Shown: one piece after another, positions 6,291 through 8,766 of the stretch
Position numbering within the stretch: the stretch's first letter is position 1
Layout: each line of letters starts with the position of its first letter
Assembly (NCBI GenBank): GCA_964636865.1
Contig: CAZWVJ010000049.1
Span: 1 to 8,766 of the forward strand
Origin: B1SED10-75 sp964636865
Lineage (GTDB): Bacteria; Bacillota; Dethiobacteria; DTU022; PWGO01
Direction of reading: 5' to 3'
Length of the DNA: 8,766 bases
The notes under the pieces: model-generated
What the model was told of the DNA's origin: nothing
The model's input: only the letters and a program-made list of their open reading frames with translations
Databases searched by the model: none
Translations under genes and position numbers: made by a program

Positions 6291-6986
6291 TTAAGCCCCA
6301 ATTTGTTGAGGTGAAACTTTCACCCCCGGCCCCATAGTAGAACTTATCGTAATTCCCCTAATGTATTGGCCACGCGCTGTAGAGGGCCGAGCCCTAATTA
6401 TTTCGTCCATAACTGCATTAAAATTATCTTTCAATTGATCCACACTAAAAGATACTCTTCCAATAGGTACATGCACATTCCCGGACTTATCTACCCGGTA
6501 TTCTACTTTCCCGGCTTTTATTTCTGTAACAGCTTTGTGCAATTCAAAAGTAACGGTTCCACTTTTAGGATTAGGCATCAAACCACGCGGTCCCAATACC
6601 TTTCCCAATTTTCCAACTGTACCCATCATATCGGGAGTAGCAACAGCTACATCAAACTCTAACCAGCCTTCCTGGATTTTAGCCACCAGATCGTCAGCAC
6701 CCACATAATCGGCTCCCGCCTCTTCTGCTTCTTTAGCTTTGTCTCCTTTAGCAAAAACCAGTACTCGAACTTCTTTGCCGGTACCATGAGGTAGTAAAAC
6801 TCCCCCTCTTATTTGTTGGTCCGCGTGCTTGGGATTAACACCAAGACGTACCGCTAATTCCACTGTTTCATCAAAATTGGCAGGGGCGATTTCCTTAACT
6901 AATTTTATAGCTTCTGTAGGGTCATAAAGTTGATAGCGATCAAATTTTTCCCTGAGTTCTTGTTGTTTTTTTGAAAGTTTTACCAT
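6291..6986 (-). CDS. rplA: 50S ribosomal protein L1
   Basis: The 231-residue protein forms the L1 stalk, which helps move deacylated tRNA out of the E site. The N-terminal part (YDPTEAIKLVKEIAPANFDETVELAVRLGV) and the central family signature at about residues 121-141 (VGKLGKVLGPRGLMPNPK) are both intact. The C-terminal KAGKVEYRVDKSGNVHVPIGR and STMGPGVKV are also typical. The length matches the bacterial family. The start ATG follows GGGAG with about ten bases of spacing. It is 57 bases after rplK and presumably in the same transcript. L1 is a repressor of the rplK-rplA mRNA in E. coli; a small two-part stem in the rplK-rplA gap might be a target here, which is speculative. Confidence 0.98.
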   Translation of the reverse strand: MVKLSKKQQELREKFDRYQLYDPTEAIKLVKEIAPANFDETVELAVRLGVNPKHADQQIRGGVLLPHGTGKEVRVLVFAKGDKAKEAEEAGADYVGADDLVAKIQEGWLEFDVAVATPDMMGTVGKLGKVLGPRGLMPNPKSGTVTFELHKAVTEIKAGKVEYRVDKSGNVHVPIGRVSFSVDQLKDNFNAVMDEIIRARPSTARGQYIRGITISSTMGPGVKVSPQQIGA

Positions 6987-7003
6987 AAATATAATCTCCC
7001 TTC

Positions 7004-7032
7004 GTGGTTAATGAACATATTTGTTCTCCCAC
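7004..7032 (-). promoter_or_regulatory. Two-part stem-loop between rplK and rplA
   Basis: On the minus strand GTGG (7029-7032) pairs with CCAC (7004-7007), and inside it GAACA (7022-7026) pairs with TGTTC (7013-7017) around a four-base loop. The two helices are separated by an asymmetric internal loop of two and five bases. It ends just before the GGGAG of rplA. Its size and place would suit a control on rplA translation, but the helices are short and I cannot match it to a known L1 site. Confidence 0.25.
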
Positions 7033-7043
7033 CGTTTTCCCAA

Positions 7044-7469
7044 TTATTCTGCTACTTTTATACCCATACTCCTTGCCGTTCCTTCAATAATGCGTATTGC
7101 ACCTTCTATATCGTTAGCATTAAGATCTTCTCTTTTTCTTTCCGCAATCTCTTTTACTTTTTCCCTGGATACAGTTGCCACCGTTTCACGGGGAGGCTCC
7201 CCGGCTCCTTTTTCAATATCTGCAGCCTTTTTCAGCAGGACTGCTGCCGGAGGAGTTTTGGTAATAAAAGAAAATGAACGATCGCCATAAACCGTAATTT
7301 CAACCGGTATAATTAAACCCGATTGTTGTTCGGTGCGCTCATTAAATTCTTTACAAAAAGCCATTATATTTACTCCATGTTGACCCAATGCCGGTCCCAC
7401 AGGAGGTGCCGGAGTAGCCTTACCGGCTGGGATTTGTAACTTTATGACTCCAATAACTTTCTTTGCCAT
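7044..7469 (-). CDS. rplK: 50S ribosomal protein L11
   Basis: The 141-residue protein sits on the GTPase-associated centre of 23S rRNA, next to L10, and takes part in factor binding and in sensing uncharged tRNA during the stringent response. The N-terminal domain (about 1-70) has the proline-containing thiostrepton-site region, KATPAPPVGPALGQHGVNIM, then FTFVTKTPPAA-like FSFITKTPPAAVLLKKAA. The C-terminal rRNA-binding domain ends in DIEGAIRIIEGTARSMGIKV. All are standard. The ATG is preceded by AAGGAGG at good spacing. It lies 31 bases after nusG with no visible promoter in between, so it is probably in the same transcript. Confidence 0.98.
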   Translation of the reverse strand: MAKKVIGVIKLQIPAGKATPAPPVGPALGQHGVNIMAFCKEFNERTEQQSGLIIPVEITVYGDRSFSFITKTPPAAVLLKKAADIEKGAGEPPRETVATVSREKVKEIAERKREDLNANDIEGAIRIIEGTARSMGIKVAE

Positions 7470-7500
7470 TATGCTAGCCTCCTTGATTTAACTCCCATTT

Positions 7501-8064
7501 CTAATATTTTTCTACCTGGTAAAATTCTAATTCCACCGGGGTTTCTCTACCAAACATAGAAACTAAAACTTTTAATTTGCCCTTTTCTGGATTTATTTCT
7601 TCCACGGTACCTTCAAAATTCTTGAATGGCCCATCTATAACTCTTACCGGTTGCTTTAATTCCAAGCCAATCTTTGGCTTTGCCTCCGTTACACCCATTT
7701 GTTTCATTATATGCTTTATCTCTTCTTCACTTAAAGGAATCGGCTTGGAACCGGGACCTACAAACCCTGTAACCCCGGGCGTATTACGTACTACATTCCA
7801 TGCTTCATCATCCATAATCATTTCTACCAACACGTAGCCCGGAAAAAACTTCCGCATCACTGTTTTTTTCTCTCCGCCCTTACTGGTAATTTCTCTTTCC
7901 ACCGGCACCAGTACCCGAAAAATTTTTTCTTCCATTTCCATGGAAGCAACCCGTTTTTCCAGGTTGGCTTTTACCCGGTTTTCATAGCCGGCATAAGTAT
8001 GCACTACATACCATTTTTTATCAGTATTGGTTTCGTCAACAGTATAATTTTCATTTTCTGACAT
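7501..8064 (-). CDS. nusG: Transcription elongation/antitermination factor NusG
   Basis: The 187-residue protein binds the RNA polymerase clamp and, in Bacillota, stimulates pausing as well as elongation. The NGN domain spans about residues 16-120 (KWYVVHTYAGYENRVKANLEKRV, FPGYVLVEM, VVRNTPGVTGFVG), and the KOW domain about 136-165 (VRVIDGPFKNFEGTVEEI). Asn94-Thr95 align by my recollection with Asn81-Thr82 of B. subtilis NusG, the pair that reads the T-rich pause motif, so pausing activity is likely kept. Compared with B. subtilis it has about 13 extra N-terminal residues (acidic, polar). The nearest good Shine-Dalgarno is unusually far from the ATG (see 8065-8104). Its 73-base gap after secE is the widest in the rpmG-rplA transcript. 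Confidence 0.97.
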   Translation of the reverse strand: MSENENYTVDETNTDKKWYVVHTYAGYENRVKANLEKRVASMEMEEKIFRVLVPVEREITSKGGEKKTVMRKFFPGYVLVEMIMDDEAWNVVRNTPGVTGFVGPGSKPIPLSEEEIKHIMKQMGVTEAKPKIGLELKQPVRVIDGPFKNFEGTVEEINPEKGKLKVLVSMFGRETPVELEFYQVEKY

Positions 8065-8104
8065 TTTGTCATGGACACTAATGTTAATTGTCCTTTAACC
8101 TCCC
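8065..8104 (-). promoter_or_regulatory. Unusual translation-initiation region of nusG
   Basis: The only strong Shine-Dalgarno, GGGAGG (8099-8104), is 34 bases from the nusG ATG. Between them GGACA (8089-8093) and TGTCC (8073-8077) can form a 5-bp hairpin with an 11-base loop. If it folds, the effective distance drops to about 13 bases. A second site, AAGGA at 8091-8095, lies inside the hairpin arm. No better in-frame ATG, GTG or TTG is nearby. Confidence 0.4.
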
Positions 8105-8137
8105 TATCCAAAGATAAATCCTTTTTATGCAGCAAAG

Positions 8138-8332
8138 TTATGGTAAAATATACATATCCAGCAAAATAGTTAACCCATAGTCAAGCCCCCAAAAGAAAAC
8201 TCCTATGGTTACTATAGTAGCCAAAACAATCCCGAAAAAAATACCAAACTGTTTGCGAGTCGGCCAGTGGACTTTTTTTAGCTCTACCCTTATTTCCTGA
8301 AGAAAATTTTTTATCCGATGGAAGAAATTCAT
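8138..8332 (-). CDS. secE: Preprotein translocase subunit SecE
   Basis: The 64-residue protein is the small clamp subunit of the SecYEG channel, in the cytoplasmic membrane. An amphipathic N-terminal helix (about 1-16) leads into the conserved hinge ELKKVHWPTRKQ (about residues 17-28), which contacts SecY. A single hydrophobic membrane segment follows at about 30-60 (FFGIVLATIVTIGVFFWG and onward). One-span SecE is normal in Bacillota, whereas E. coli SecE has three spans. The start ATG has only a modest AGGAA upstream. It lies 30 bases after rpmG, the conserved neighbour. Confidence 0.96.
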   Translation of the reverse strand: MNFFHRIKNFLQEIRVELKKVHWPTRKQFGIFFGIVLATIVTIGVFFWGLDYGLTILLDMYILP

Positions 8333-8362
8333 TATATACTTATTCCTAACATTGATTAATTA

Positions 8363-8512
8363 TTATTTAGTTTCTTTATGCATAGTGTGTTTTCTGCACA
8401 CAGGACAATATTTTTTTAGTTCCAAACGATCCGGGTCATTCTTCTTACTTTTATTTGTATTATAGTTTCTTTCCCGGCATTCATTACAGGCGAAAGTAAT
8501 CTTAACCCTCAT
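8363..8512 (-). CDS. rpmG: 50S ribosomal protein L33, zinc-ribbon form
   Basis: This is a small ribosomal protein of the large subunit near the E site, 49 residues long. The sequence starts MRVKITFACNECRERNYNT and ends KHTMHKETK. Four cysteines (9, 12, 36 and 39) make two CxxC pairs, the zinc-binding (C+) form that is replaced under zinc starvation in bacteria that keep a C- paralogue. The motif KYCPVCRKHTMHKE is typical of the family. The start has GGAGG at 8520-8524, eight bases before the ATG. It is the first gene after the promoter at 8561-8590 and precedes secE. Confidence 0.96.
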   Translation of the reverse strand: MRVKITFACNECRERNYNTNKSKKNDPDRLELKKYCPVCRKHTMHKETK

Positions 8513-8560
8513 TAATATGCCTCCATATCTAAAGCCTCTTATTTCTTATTCACAAAAGCT

Positions 8561-8590
8561 AATCTACCACAAGACTTTAACTGCTGTCAA
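8561..8590 (-). promoter_or_regulatory. Sigma-A promoter of rpmG-secE-nusG-rplKA
   Basis: The minus strand has a perfect TTGACA (8585-8590), an 18-base spacer, and TAGATT (8561-8566, 4 of 6). Directly upstream is TTTTTTTAATTATT, an A/T run like an UP element. Transcription would start near 8554, giving a leader of about 42 bases. I see no clear terminator for tuf in the rest of this 171-base gap, so read-through from tuf is possible. Confidence 0.75.
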
Positions 8591-8683
8591 CTAATAATTA
8601 AAAAAACTATTCCATCTTACCTTTACATTTAAAATAAAATTTTACAAGTATAACATTTCAATTATAATTATATTCTTACTTAA

Positions 8684-8766
8684 TTACTCCGACACGGCGG
8701 TTACCACTCCGGCACCCACAGTGCGGCCTCCTTCACGAATCGCAAAACGCAAACCTTCTTCTATGG
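8684..8766 (-). CDS. tuf: Elongation factor Tu, C-terminal end (cut by the window)
   Basis: Only the last 26 codons and the stop are inside the window. They read EEGLRFAIREGGRTVGAGVV and then TAVSE, the well-known end of EF-Tu domain 3. EF-Tu brings aminoacyl-tRNA to the ribosome as a GTP complex. The last five residues vary between species and carry no special meaning. A tuf gene upstream of rpmG-secE-nusG is the common order in many bacteria. Other tuf copies cannot be excluded. Confidence 0.95.
   Translation of the reverse strand, partial: IEEGLRFAIREGGRTVGAGVVTAVSE

Noticed and set aside
8333..8683. tRNA genes around rpmG (tRNA-Trp is often near secE)
   Set aside because: Both gaps were read on both strands; no cloverleaf, GTTC-type arm or CCA end is visible, and the rpmG-secE gap has only 30 bases.
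8600..8683. Terminator for tuf
   Set aside because: Only weak A+T dyads are present, with no G+C-containing stem followed by a T-run.

Overview
This window is a stretch of the core bacterial transcription and translation cluster, with every real gene on the minus strand. In transcription order (high to low coordinates) it holds the 3' end of tuf, then rpmG, secE, nusG, rplK, rplA, rplJ, rplL, rpoB and the 5' part of rpoC. Gene order, strong GGAGG ribosome-binding sites, A+T-rich DNA, a four-cysteine L33 and a single-span SecE point to a low-GC Gram-positive (Bacillota). The lack of a gene between rplL and rpoB and the style of the proteins fit a Clostridia-class, Peptococcaceae/Syntrophomonas-like organism better than Bacillus. 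That placement is inference from memory of the families, not from a search.

Layout. Positions 8684-8766 are the last codons of EF-Tu. A sigma-A-type promoter at 8561-8590 then drives rpmG (L33), secE (translocase subunit), nusG (elongation factor), rplK (L11) and rplA (L1), with gaps of 30 to 73 bases. The 163-base gap between rplA and rplJ carries an L10 leader (about 6161-6250) and an overlapping intrinsic terminator (6149-6180); together they form an attenuator in which L10-L12 would limit its own operon. rplJ and rplL follow and end at a strong 13-bp stem terminator (5097-5125). One base beyond that stem begins a near-consensus promoter (-35 at 5090-5095, extended -10 at 5067-5072), so rpoBC has its own transcription start. 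A roughly 235-base, very A+T-rich leader precedes rpoB. rpoB and rpoC both start with TTG. They are separated by 161 bases holding a candidate secondary promoter and a dyad.

The genes supply the ribosomal stalk base and stalk (L11, L10, L7/L12), the L1 stalk, RNA polymerase beta and beta', the polymerase-associated factor NusG, the elongation factor EF-Tu and the SecE part of the secretion channel. The stalk proteins and the polymerase appear uncoupled by the terminator-promoter pair.

I found no mobile element, CRISPR array, tRNA or unknown gene system. The points most worth a second look are the 117-residue acidic tail of RpoB, a possible pseudoknot or switch in the L10 leader, a leaderless 17-codon ORF whose ATG falls on the predicted rpoB transcription start, the remote Shine-Dalgarno of nusG with a hairpin in between, and the dyad inside the candidate rpoC promoter.
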